38,558 nt of DNA, from NCBI GenBank assembly GCA_029013165.1, contig JAQXMV010000125.1, positions 1 through 38,558 of the forward strand, read 5' to 3'. Positions 8,394-17,859 of the stretch are shown here, one piece after another. Numbering within the stretch: the stretch's first letter is position 1; each line of letters starts with the position of its first letter. Below the pieces are notes generated by a model. That model saw only the letters and a program-made list of their open reading frames with translations, was not told the DNA's origin and searched no databases. The translations under genes and the position numbers were made by a program. The DNA comes from Oscillospiraceae bacterium. Lineage in GTDB: Bacteria > Bacillota > Clostridia > Oscillospirales > Acutalibacteraceae.

Positions 8394-9359
8394 TCACGAT
8401 AAGGGCAGATATTCTTCCTTGAGTGCTGTTCTGATTTTGGCGAGATCCGGAACGAGTACGGCCATGCCTCGGATCATGGCGTTTCGGTAGCAGCCGGAAG
8501 CCGGGACATAATGGGTGGAAACCTTCAGTCCTTTCAGGGCCGGAGCATATTTCAGAGAGTATTGCATGATCTGGCTGTTGCTCATGTCGGTGGTGATCAG
8601 CGGAAGAACAGCGTTGACTATCGCGAGCAGGTCGGAGGGGCTCTTTCCTCTCATTTTCTCGATCACAGAAAGAATCACCTTTCGCTGGCGGTTGGTTCTG
8701 CCGAAGTCGCTGTCAAGATATCGGATGCGCACATAAGTCAGCGCTTGTTCACCGTCCAGATGACACAGGCCTGCCGTGGCTGAGCCGCCGACAATTTTCG
8801 CTTCGTCTACCGTTAACTTGATGTCCACGCCGCCGACGGTGTCGATAATCTCCCGGAAACCGTCAAAATCCACCTCTGCACAGCCGTCGACGGTCACGCC
8901 GAAATTGACATAGAGGCTTTGCTTCAGGAGGGGGAATCCTCCGAAAACATAGGCGGCGTTCAGTCGGTTGTCAGAATAGCCAGGGATCTGAACATAGAGA
9001 TCGCGCAGGAAAGATATCATGGAAAGCGCATTGGTTTCCGGATTAAAGGAACAGAGAATCATGGTGTCAGAGCGCTGTCTGCCCTGTCCGGGACGCCTGT
9101 CCTGACCGACGAGTAAAATATTGATCAGGCTCTCATCGCCGAGACCTTGCTGTTCTTCCCAGGTCACTTCTTCAGGATTCAGTTCTTCCCCTTTCACATT
9201 TTCGTCCGTTTCAAAGAATTCTTCTTCGGCCGGAATGGTGGAAAAATCATCGGCGCGCTGAATTTTATTCAGAAAAATATTGGCCGTGATCAGCAGGGCT
9301 GACAGAAGAACGACAATAACGGTCAGCACAATCGCTCCGGTTTTAAGAATTTTTTTCAC
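8394..9359 (-). CDS. LCP (LytR-CpsA-Psr) family glycopolymer ligase
   Basis: N-terminal TM; INILLVGQDRRPGQGRQRSDTMILCSFNP, SFLRDLYVQIPGY, VGGVDI and YVRIRYLDSDFGRTNRQRKV motifs. Confidence 0.93.
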   Translation of the reverse strand: MKKILKTGAIVLTVIVVLLSALLITANIFLNKIQRADDFSTIPAEEEFFETDENVKGEELNPEEVTWEEQQGLGDESLINILLVGQDRRPGQGRQRSDTMILCSFNPETNALSMISFLRDLYVQIPGYSDNRLNAAYVFGGFPLLKQSLYVNFGVTVDGCAEVDFDGFREIIDTVGGVDIKLTVDEAKIVGGSATAGLCHLDGEQALTYVRIRYLDSDFGRTNRQRKVILSVIEKMRGKSPSDLLAIVNAVLPLITTDMSNSQIMQYSLKYAPALKGLKVSTHYVPASGCYRNAMIRGMAVLVPDLAKIRTALKEEYLPLS

Positions 9360-9372
9360 AGATCTCTTCCTT

Positions 9373-10632
9373 TCAGTCGATAATTCCGTAATATCGCATC
9401 AACTCTACTCGCTCTTTGCCGATTTTGACGGCGGCGGTCGGTTTGCTGGTAAGGCTGGATTTGGTTTCTTTTCTGTATTTGATGATTCGGTCAGCCCAGG
9501 CGGCAGGGAGCAGATAGGGAGAATTTTTCAGATAAGGATATTTTGCTTCCATGATTTTGCGCGGAGGAAAAACGGAATGCAGTAAACCGGCTCGTACCGG
9601 GGCTCCTTTTTCACTTTTGGCTATGGCATTGAGTGTGAAGCCGCTGCTGTGTTGCCGACTCAGGCTGGAACTGCCGTATACGCCCGCAGAAAGCATATCC
9701 TCCAGCAGTGGAGTTTCATCGGCAGTCATATCGAGCAGCCAATGAGCAAGACCGGCTGCTTGCGCATCAAGACCAAGATGCTTCTGTGCAATTTTCAATA
9801 TCGCTTCCTGGAAAGCGTCAGCCCGAACGGCCTTACAGTCCGCCATGATTTTTCCCCAGTCAATCAGGTGGCCGTATTGATTGGCATATAGTGTGATGTC
9901 GCATACCTGACGAATCCCGAAACCGCTGTGGATAAAATGCTTGAAGCAGTGGAGCATCATATACAGCATATTATCGGTGTGTGAAAGGGTATAAATATCT
10001 CTTCCGTGAATGGTTTGGGTTATTTTGTCCTCAAAGCAGCGAGAAAAAAGTGCGTTCATGGCGCTGAAAGTCTCGGAACGAGAGGAAAAGAGTCTTTGGT
10101 GCAGTTCCAGATGCAGGGGATTGTCTGTGCCGTAAAAGGCTATTTCGTCGACATTGTCCGCCGATAGATTGTGGTCGTAGGGAACATCTTTTGCTTGCAT
10201 GCCCATCTGCGAGATTATGTCCACGGCCTTTTCTGTTTCCTGCGGGCATATGAGGATATCCTCATCACCGGAGGGGCGGCAGTCAGGGTTCGGATAAAGG
10301 CTGCGGCAAAGCAGACCTTTTATGAGTATCGGTGACACACCGCCGTCTATCAGACGGTCATAGATCTGCAGAAATTTCTCGGTGCGCATGGTCTGCAGCA
10401 GGACAATTTCTCTGGCACGCTTGCGAAAGAGATTTCCGCTTTCCCCGTCGAGGGCTTTCACGCCCGGGCAGGAATAGACCGCATCAAGAACCAATGGCAG
10501 CACTCTGTGCATTTGTGCCATGGAAAAAACACTTTTCCACTGAGAGGGAGAAATATCATCTGCGTCTTTCAGGATCTCTCCTGAAAGAGCGCAGCGCACC
10601 GACTTCAGAAAAATCATTTCAACCGTGTTCAT
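9373..10632 (-). CDS. Nucleotidyltransferase family protein (NTP_transf_5-like)
   Basis: ILIKGLLCRSLYPNPDCRPSGDEDILI, LELHQRLF motifs; located in a glycan cluster. Confidence 0.8.
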   Translation of the reverse strand: MNTVEMIFLKSVRCALSGEILKDADDISPSQWKSVFSMAQMHRVLPLVLDAVYSCPGVKALDGESGNLFRKRAREIVLLQTMRTEKFLQIYDRLIDGGVSPILIKGLLCRSLYPNPDCRPSGDEDILICPQETEKAVDIISQMGMQAKDVPYDHNLSADNVDEIAFYGTDNPLHLELHQRLFSSRSETFSAMNALFSRCFEDKITQTIHGRDIYTLSHTDNMLYMMLHCFKHFIHSGFGIRQVCDITLYANQYGHLIDWGKIMADCKAVRADAFQEAILKIAQKHLGLDAQAAGLAHWLLDMTADETPLLEDMLSAGVYGSSSLSRQHSSGFTLNAIAKSEKGAPVRAGLLHSVFPPRKIMEAKYPYLKNSPYLLPAAWADRIIKYRKETKSSLTSKPTAAVKIGKERVELMRYYGIID

Positions 10633-11176
10633 GTTTCACCTTCCGCTTATTTCGTATGGTACGGATCAGATACAGGCTAAGGCCCCATGCGCCGGCGCCT
10701 GCCAGGGCGCCGAGGGTGTTTGTGAGGATATCGTCGGTTTCCGCAAGGCCCAGAGCAAAAATCCACTGTGCGCTCTCGATGATGAACCCGAAAGCCGCGC
10801 CGAAAAGCAGAGACAGAAAAGCCGCTTTTTTGAGCTCGGAAACACCAAAAACATCGGGAAGCAAAAGACCGGCCGGAAAGAACAGCAGCATATTCATCCA
10901 CAGCATACGGAGGATTTCCGGGTTGCGGCCTTGCGCGAAGCGAATGAGCTGACGAAAGGGCAGAAGTGACACTTCACGCATGGTAGGCTCCCGTGAAAAG
11001 AGCGTGATCGTCAGTGCCGCACCGCACCACAGCAGAAAAAGGCAAAGAGACAGCGGACGAAAAAGTCCGGGCGCTTTTGCCGAGAGCAGAGCCCTGACAA
11101 CTGTCCAGAGGATCACGGCGAAAAACAGGAGCAGCAGGGTTTGGCTGATGGGCATAGAATAAATTTTCAGGTACAT
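10619..11176 (-). CDS. VanZ-like family membrane protein
   Basis: NMLLFFPAGLLLPDVFG, GAAFGFIIESAQWIFALGLAETDDILTNTLGALAGAGAWGL. Confidence 0.9.
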   Translation of the reverse strand: MYLKIYSMPISQTLLLLFFAVILWTVVRALLSAKAPGLFRPLSLCLFLLWCGAALTITLFSREPTMREVSLLPFRQLIRFAQGRNPEILRMLWMNMLLFFPAGLLLPDVFGVSELKKAAFLSLLFGAAFGFIIESAQWIFALGLAETDDILTNTLGALAGAGAWGLSLYLIRTIRNKRKVKHEHG

Positions 11177-11230
11177 TTAATCAGCTTCTTTTGGGTGGGA
11201 TTTGATTCATAGAGTATTGACCGAATGGCG

Positions 11231-12778
11231 TTAATGGTTTCTTCCGAGAAGAAAAATCACTTTTTGACGCATACTTTTCAGATAGGGAACAAGAAGGCTT
11301 TTTGCATATAAATAGATATCTCTTTCCAGGAGAGAGGCGATACCGAAAAACGCGGGAACAGTTATGAGACAACTGAAAGCTGCCCAGAGAACAATCCGGG
11401 GATAGGTGGATAGGGAAACATGGGAAAGGAACCATCTCAAGCCGACGGAAAACACCAAGAACAATAGAATGTTGACAATCCACCGACGATAAGTTTTCCA
11501 TGGGCTGCGATTCAGAATTTTCCTGTTCGCATAGATGATCATATCGTTTGTGCGATAAAGCAACGCCGCAATTGTGCCGAACAAAACGCCGTAAATTCCG
11601 AAGTAATGGACGCCGATTAACGACACGATGAGATTGATCGCCGATTCCAATACGGTGCGAAGCTGGGTTTGTTTGAAATGGCCGGCAAATTTAATGACCA
11701 TATTAGAGGATTCACGGCCGTTGTTCATGAGATAGGTGGCAATGAATAAATAGGGCAGATAGGCGTCAATATAGTTGATATCAGTGACGCCTGCCGTATA
11801 GCGTCTCAGGAAAGGGAGGATAAAGGCACCGGCCACGCAGTATAAGGAACAGACAAGAGCCATGTTATAGACCTCGAAGGTATCATGCATGCGAAGATAC
11901 TCTTCTTTGGATTTGGTGTTAAAGCTTTGCCCCAGCTTATATTGTACACTGCCGTTGATGGTTCCGATGGCTGTGCTGACCATGCTGAAAAGCAGGGAAT
12001 AAAGGCCGTAAACACTGACCACTTTCAGATTATCCAGAATAGAGAGAATCAGCATATCCGTGCTGTTAAAGATCATGGCCGAAATCTGATGGATAAAGGC
12101 AGAGTTCCTTTTGCTCAGTGCCTGAAGATTGGGCTTCACTTTCAAATTCAGCCAAGGATAGCTCCGGTGAACATAGAGGACATATATCACAGATGTCAAA
12201 ACGGAATAGCCAAAATACATGGCCTGAATGACGACAACATTGCAGCCGAGATAAAGCAGCGTTATTTTTGTGATGCTGATAAGAATATTGATGACAGTTG
12301 ATATATTGGTCTCGGCATAGTTTCTGCCGTCTGCTTTAATCAGCATCAGATATTTGGCCTGTGTGAAATATCGGACAACTCCTCCGAGACCGCCGAAAGC
12401 CGTTACGGCAAAAACTGTCCAAAAGCTGAAAGATGATTTCACAGCCAGCGGAAAAATAATGCTGACAAGCAGCACGCCGACGAAATAAATCACACCGGTG
12501 CGTCTGTAATAATACTGTGTGGCAGCCAGAACGCTGTTGGTTTCAACGGTAGCCTTTCGACCCACAGTGCCGTAAAGTGACTGCAGGGCGGCATTTCCCA
12601 CCCCGGCTTCCAGGAGAGCAAAATAAGTGAAGATTTGTGTCACGGTACTGATAAGGCCGTTGGCTTCCGAGCCGAGATTCAGCAAGACAAGACGCGGAAT
12701 AATAACGCCCAGGGCAACCGTAATCAGTTGCCCTGCGAAACCGCTTATGATATTGTTCAGGCTTTTGTTTTTGTTCAT
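11231..12778 (-). CDS. Polysaccharide flippase (Wzx / MATE-like oligosaccharide transporter)
   Basis: About 12-14 TM protein; NNIISGFAGQLITVALGVIIPRLVLLNLGSEANGLISTVTQIFTYFALLEAGVGNA. Confidence 0.9.
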   Translation of the reverse strand: MNKNKSLNNIISGFAGQLITVALGVIIPRLVLLNLGSEANGLISTVTQIFTYFALLEAGVGNAALQSLYGTVGRKATVETNSVLAATQYYYRRTGVIYFVGVLLVSIIFPLAVKSSFSFWTVFAVTAFGGLGGVVRYFTQAKYLMLIKADGRNYAETNISTVINILISITKITLLYLGCNVVVIQAMYFGYSVLTSVIYVLYVHRSYPWLNLKVKPNLQALSKRNSAFIHQISAMIFNSTDMLILSILDNLKVVSVYGLYSLLFSMVSTAIGTINGSVQYKLGQSFNTKSKEEYLRMHDTFEVYNMALVCSLYCVAGAFILPFLRRYTAGVTDINYIDAYLPYLFIATYLMNNGRESSNMVIKFAGHFKQTQLRTVLESAINLIVSLIGVHYFGIYGVLFGTIAALLYRTNDMIIYANRKILNRSPWKTYRRWIVNILLFLVFSVGLRWFLSHVSLSTYPRIVLWAAFSCLITVPAFFGIASLLERDIYLYAKSLLVPYLKSMRQKVIFLLGRNH

Positions 12779-12793
12779 GGTTGTTCCTTTTTC

Positions 12794-13804
12794 TTACAGT
12801 TCAAAACTTGACTTTTGATTGAGTATTGTTTCAAACGCCAAAGTTAACTCCATTTTACATTGATTATATTCTTCTTTTGATGCAAAAGCACCGTCATTTA
12901 AGCAAATGGTTTTATACTTTTGGCTTTTTATACAACTCGCTGCTTCCATATAGGAATTGGGAAGATAAAAATATTTTCCTATACTGTCTTCACTTGTAGG
13001 ATGAAATTTCCCTGAAGATATCTGCCAATATTGCATCAAAAACTGATTTACATCTTCTGCCGAACGAAACTTATGACTGCTGGTGTTTATTAAGCAATTT
13101 TCCTCTGCATTCCAAACATCTGTGAAAGTTGACTTTAGATACGGAGCCATTAAATGAGAATACTCAATTCCGGGAATACCGAAAAATACATACTTTAAAT
13201 TTCTCAATCGAGTTTTAATGTTGCCGTTATTTTTGCTTATATATTTTACGATATTCCTTTGATAATCAGACTTAGAGAAATTCCTGTTTATTACGGTCAA
13301 ATTATTTTTTAATATGTTGCTAAAAACATTATCTGTAGAATCGTAATAAAGAGGCAAAAACGAGACAAATTGTCGAGGTAAGCCATTCTGAAAAAAAAGA
13401 TCTGATTCGGTAGGAGATATCAAGAATTCATCGTCATTAAAATATAGAAACTGCTCACTTAATCCTTCAATGCGGTGGATGTTCAATTCAATTGGATTTG
13501 CGCTGAAAGTAGGAAGAAAATCATGAGGAATATAATCTTCATGTTTTACAAAATGGAGTTTATCTGCATTTAAGTTTAGCCAAGAGGGGACTTGCCCGTT
13601 AGTAACAAAATGAATTTTCCTAATCCAAGGCGCAAACTTTTCAATACCTCTAAACCAATACTTTAATAAGCCCATATCACGATACCTTTCTGTTCGTGAA
13701 TCTGTGTTCTTCTGAGGAGAGTATTGAGCACGTTCTTTTTGCCAGTCAGGATCAGCACCGTCTACCCATATTATTACAGCATCTATACAATCATGGTTGC
13801 TCAT
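12794..13804 (-). CDS. Stealth-family capsular polysaccharide phosphotransferase
   Basis: IDAVIIWVDGADPDWQ (CR1), RYRDMGLLKYWFRGIEKFAPWIRKIHFVTNGQVPSWLN and FLYFNDDEFL (CR2-like) motifs. Confidence 0.9.
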   Translation of the reverse strand: MSNHDCIDAVIIWVDGADPDWQKERAQYSPQKNTDSRTERYRDMGLLKYWFRGIEKFAPWIRKIHFVTNGQVPSWLNLNADKLHFVKHEDYIPHDFLPTFSANPIELNIHRIEGLSEQFLYFNDDEFLISPTESDLFFQNGLPRQFVSFLPLYYDSTDNVFSNILKNNLTVINRNFSKSDYQRNIVKYISKNNGNIKTRLRNLKYVFFGIPGIEYSHLMAPYLKSTFTDVWNAEENCLINTSSHKFRSAEDVNQFLMQYWQISSGKFHPTSEDSIGKYFYLPNSYMEAASCIKSQKYKTICLNDGAFASKEEYNQCKMELTLAFETILNQKSSFEL

Positions 13805-13809
13805 AATAT

Positions 13810-14826
13810 CTATCCTTTCAATACTTTGCTTATTTTTGTCATTGCGGCTCTGAACAGACCTAAAATCAGCACAAGTTTTCTGCTGATCTCATCCGGATAA
13901 AGCAGAGCTCTTCTTTGCGCTTTGTTTAATAATTTGATAATCTGGTTGTCGGAGTAATCATCGGCGCTTTCGATAGCATTAGGAATGATTGTAAAGCTGC
14001 TCGTATTTTCATCATATTGTTCTAATTTCAGTTTTCTCTGGCGTATATGAACATATAGTATTTCTTCTTTTTTTAGTTTTCCGTTTGACAAAAAGCAACG
14101 ATAGAGCTTTCCGTTTTTCCATAGAAAGATCTCGTTCTTTACTTGGTCATCAGTCCAGTTTTCTGTTTCATAGTTAAACAGAGTTCGACGAAAACGGCTT
14201 TGGAAAGGCTGAAGATCGCAGAAGCACTCAGGACAGAGCCAGGTCTTAATTTTCTCCTGTTTGAAAATGCGATTAATGCTGGTGTGTCTGTCTGTAGGCC
14301 ATTCGTCAAAAATCCAATGGCGACTGTCGGAAAAGGCGTCTTCAAAGCATTGGGAGTATGTTTTGTCCGGTTTACGGTAAAGGGAATTAATTTCGGGACA
14401 ATTGCGGAAAAGAGTGAAATGACCGAGACACAGGATTTTGTCATAGGTAGTTAGAATCTCTTCGGTAACAAAATTGCTGATTTTGCCGAAATACTGATCC
14501 AGATCGCAGTGCCCCCAAAAACGATACTCTTTCAGTTCCTCAGCAAATATTTCTCCAAAGGCCGGTCGAAAATCACAAATTTTATAAGGATAAGGCAAAG
14601 AAATAGGAAAGTCAAAATTAGACTGGATGCGGTTGCGGAAATCGTCAAATGAGCAATAAATAACATGTACATTTTCGGGATAGGGATGATAACTCCGATC
14701 ATCGGTTATGATCATCCAGTCATAGTCGTTATTTTCTGAGCAGGTGCGCAGAAAAATATTCAGATAATTCGGAAGTGTTCCGAAATACGGAATTATAAAA
14801 CAGGCTTTTCTATTTTGCACGTTCAT
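13810..14826 (-). CDS. DUF6625-like putative glycosyltransferase
   Basis: KACFIIPYFGTLPNYLNIFLRTCSENNDYDWMIITDD, FWGHCDLDQYFGKI; likely start M at 14826. Confidence 0.75.
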   Translation of the reverse strand: MNVQNRKACFIIPYFGTLPNYLNIFLRTCSENNDYDWMIITDDRSYHPYPENVHVIYCSFDDFRNRIQSNFDFPISLPYPYKICDFRPAFGEIFAEELKEYRFWGHCDLDQYFGKISNFVTEEILTTYDKILCLGHFTLFRNCPEINSLYRKPDKTYSQCFEDAFSDSRHWIFDEWPTDRHTSINRIFKQEKIKTWLCPECFCDLQPFQSRFRRTLFNYETENWTDDQVKNEIFLWKNGKLYRCFLSNGKLKKEEILYVHIRQRKLKLEQYDENTSSFTIIPNAIESADDYSDNQIIKLLNKAQRRALLYPDEISRKLVLILGLFRAAMTKISKVLKG

Positions 14827-14834
14827 TTTATACC

Positions 14835-15812
14835 TCACATTCGTCCGACAGCACGGTAAAATCTGCAGTATAGGCAATCGGTTTTCTTTTCGTCGGATAA
14901 AAGAAAAATGATTAGCCGAATTTTTTTTGTCATACTGATATAGGGACTATTTAGTATTTGCTTTCGATACTTTTGCGTAAAGGCTTTTATCGTTTCGAGT
15001 TCTTCGGTGTTTCCATCTTGACCGATCAGATGATCTATATTATACATCGCAGTGTCCCATGTTTTGCTCAGGCACTTCGGAAGACAGGACGGATACTTCT
15101 TTTCGATGAAAGTGGTGTTTCTCATCCAAGCGAAAAACCAGTCCATTTTCTTTTTGCTGTAAGATTGAGAAGTAATACTGTTTTCTCTCTGCAAATAAAG
15201 ATAGATCTCGTCTTCAACCAGTGCAATTTTTCGGCAGCGTGAGAGCAAATCAAACATGATGGCTTCATCTTCATGTATTTTTCCGGTAGGGAACAGAATG
15301 TCTTTATGCACATCTTTTTTGTAAAGCTTGCCCCATGCACCCCAGCTTTTCATGGCAAAATAGTCGATGGCCTCTTCAAAAGTCATTTCTGCATTTGTGT
15401 AGTCAAGACCGTGGTTCATTACTTCTGCGTTTTCATTCACGCAGAGGTAATCACCGCAAACAATATCCGCGTCGGTTTCGATTGCTTTTGAAAATAAAAT
15501 TTCAACTGCATTGTGGGTTATGGAATCATCTGAATCAATGAAGAAAAGATACTCCCCCCGGCTGGCGGCCATGCCGCAATTTCGTGCATCTGAAAGTCCG
15601 CCGTTTTTCTTGTGAATGACAAAAATACGGCTGTCGTTTGAAGCAAGACGATCGCATATTTCCGGACACTGATCAGGTGAACCGTCATCGACTAAAATAA
15701 TTTCTAGGTTTTTATAGGTCTGTTCCATAACGGATCGAACACATTTTTCCAGGTAGGGCTGTGTCTTATAGACCGGTATGATTACCGAAATCAATGGCAT
15801 AATATGATTCAT
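14835..15812 (-). CDS. Glycosyltransferase family 2
   Basis: ISVIIPVYKTQPYLEKCVRSVMEQTYKNLEIILVDDGSPD, FIDSDD. Confidence 0.93.
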   Translation of the reverse strand: MNHIMPLISVIIPVYKTQPYLEKCVRSVMEQTYKNLEIILVDDGSPDQCPEICDRLASNDSRIFVIHKKNGGLSDARNCGMAASRGEYLFFIDSDDSITHNAVEILFSKAIETDADIVCGDYLCVNENAEVMNHGLDYTNAEMTFEEAIDYFAMKSWGAWGKLYKKDVHKDILFPTGKIHEDEAIMFDLLSRCRKIALVEDEIYLYLQRENSITSQSYSKKKMDWFFAWMRNTTFIEKKYPSCLPKCLSKTWDTAMYNIDHLIGQDGNTEELETIKAFTQKYRKQILNSPYISMTKKIRLIIFLLSDEKKTDCLYCRFYRAVGRM

Positions 15813-15813
15813 G

Positions 15814-16821
15814 TTATTCTCCTCGAACTCCTCGCTTTTTTCTTATCAATATTCTGTATAATGCGAAAGGCAGATGCCTAAGTGTCAACAGCCGAATTGT
15901 CTGCCGGACACCGTGGCGGTAAGCTTTCCGGAGATGAGGATAATAGATTTTGAGACAGTGATGAAGCTCTGACACCCATGACGCCTCAAAAGAATCTGTA
16001 AGTGCGATTTCTGTCAAAGACCACATGATGCTTGCACACAGACGATCTGCTGCCAGCTCCTCAAGCTCCGGATATCTTTCCCTGATCCACTGATAATTGT
16101 TTTCGCAGTGCCGGTACCATGCGAGCTTCTTTTCGGAAAAAGAAGAGGTCGTAATGCTTTCCGGACGGCAGCGGTAGTTATAGATGATCTGATCCGTTAC
16201 GGCGACGGTTTCACAGCGTTCCAGAATCTGCAGAACAATGGCCTCGTCCTCGTTGATCTCTCCGTCAGGAAAATAAAGGCCATCGTGGATCTCTCTGCGG
16301 TAAAGCTTTGCCCAGGCCGCACAGCCGTTGCGGAAAAAATCGGCCATAGCCTGTTGCTTGGTTAAGAGGCTTTCACCCTCCCGTTCACCGGGATATTTTC
16401 TGAGGATGCGATAACTTCCATCCTCCACTCTCTGATAGCCTCCGATGGCAAGCTGAGAGCCGTGTTTGCTGATAAGCCGGTAAAGAACACTGACGGTGTC
16501 GCATTCAAGCCAGTCATCGCTATCGACAAACAACAGATATTCGCCCTTGCAGGCTCTCAAGCCGGTGTTTCTGGCCCGGGAAAGACCGCCGTTTTCTTGG
16601 TGTATGACCTGAACACGGCTGTCGGATTGTGCATATTCATCGCAAATGGCTCCGGAAGTATCCGTCGAACCGTCGTCAATCATAATGATTTCAAGATTTC
16701 GATAGTGCTGGGCAAGAATGGATTCGACACACTCACGAAGATAATTTTCAACATTATATACGGGTACAATCACAGAGATCAATGGCTCTTCTGCTGTAAT
16801 GTTTCCATTAAATTCTCCCAT
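15814..16821 (-). CDS. Glycosyltransferase family 2, paralogous to neighbour
   Basis: ISVIVPVYNVENYLRECVESILAQHYRNLEIIMIDDGSTD, FVDSDDW, EINEDEAI. Confidence 0.93.
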   Translation of the reverse strand: MGEFNGNITAEEPLISVIVPVYNVENYLRECVESILAQHYRNLEIIMIDDGSTDTSGAICDEYAQSDSRVQVIHQENGGLSRARNTGLRACKGEYLLFVDSDDWLECDTVSVLYRLISKHGSQLAIGGYQRVEDGSYRILRKYPGEREGESLLTKQQAMADFFRNGCAAWAKLYRREIHDGLYFPDGEINEDEAIVLQILERCETVAVTDQIIYNYRCRPESITTSSFSEKKLAWYRHCENNYQWIRERYPELEELAADRLCASIMWSLTEIALTDSFEASWVSELHHCLKIYYPHLRKAYRHGVRQTIRLLTLRHLPFALYRILIRKKRGVRGE

Positions 16822-17855
16822 TTTTCCACGATCCTTTCCATGCTGAATTGATCCATATCCAGATCTGACTTTGATGAAAAATCAAGCCTGAGAGCATCGT
16901 CTTCGATCAGTCGGCATATTTTTGCACACAGATCCGTCAAATTATCCTTTTCCGCTAAAAAGCCGTTGACGCCGTCGCGGATGATATCCCGAGGCCCGGT
17001 CATAATGTCAAAGCTGACCAGCGGCAAACCGAAAGATTTTGCTTCCAGCAGAACCATAGGAAGTCCCTCCATGTGCGAGGTCATGACGCACATGGCACTG
17101 CGCCGATATTCCTCTGCCATATCGCGGACGTTTCCTCTCAGGATGATGTTCTGCTCTAAATGAGACTCTTTGATCATGGACTCCAGATTTTCTCTTTCGG
17201 GACCTTCTCCGCAGATGTGCCACTGCCAGTCGGGGTGACGAAGAAAGATCTCTTTGCCGGCCATGATGGCTCTGTCGTAGCCTTTAATCGGTAAAAGAGC
17301 ACCGGCGGACAAAATGATCTTGGAATGGCCGTCGTAGGAAAAATCCCGGCGCTCAGCCGGATTCGGGATGACAATGATCGGAGCCTTTGTCCTGATATTG
17401 TCGGTGTAATTCTTTTTGTCGCTTTCCGTGAGAACCACGGTGGCATCGCCATGTTTGGCCGCGTAGCGGCGTATATAGGGGAAAAGGCGTGAATTCCATT
17501 TGTTAAAATAATTGCCGTGTTCCCAAGTGATGACCTTTGCACCGGTGCCGCGGCAGGCCGGTACGCCGTAAATGCCCATACCCATATCCACATTGATGAC
17601 GATATCCGTCTCGCTGTCTCTGATCATGCGGTGCAGCTCACGGATGTGGTGCAGAACGGCGGCTTTTCCCTTGGCGGGAGAAAGCACGGTGTGAGTCACT
17701 TCCGGCGCTAAAGGGAAAAAGATTTCATTTTCGTTCATTTTCAGGCTGACCACGGTGACGCTGTGTTTGTCCGACAGGGTATTGGCTAAATGAGCCGTCA
17801 TTCGTTCCGTGCCGCCTTTTCTTGACATATCGCCTTCCAGGAAAAATATTTTCAT
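16779..17855 (-). CDS. Glycosyltransferase family 4
   Basis: MKIFFLEGDMSRKGGTERMTAHLANTL; GALLPIKGYDRAI; SHMEGLPMVLLEAKSFGLPLVSFD. Confidence 0.92.
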   Translation of the reverse strand: MKIFFLEGDMSRKGGTERMTAHLANTLSDKHSVTVVSLKMNENEIFFPLAPEVTHTVLSPAKGKAAVLHHIRELHRMIRDSETDIVINVDMGMGIYGVPACRGTGAKVITWEHGNYFNKWNSRLFPYIRRYAAKHGDATVVLTESDKKNYTDNIRTKAPIIVIPNPAERRDFSYDGHSKIILSAGALLPIKGYDRAIMAGKEIFLRHPDWQWHICGEGPERENLESMIKESHLEQNIILRGNVRDMAEEYRRSAMCVMTSHMEGLPMVLLEAKSFGLPLVSFDIMTGPRDIIRDGVNGFLAEKDNLTDLCAKICRLIEDDALRLDFSSKSDLDMDQFSMERIVEKWENLMETLQQKSH

Positions 17856-17859
17856 AGAA

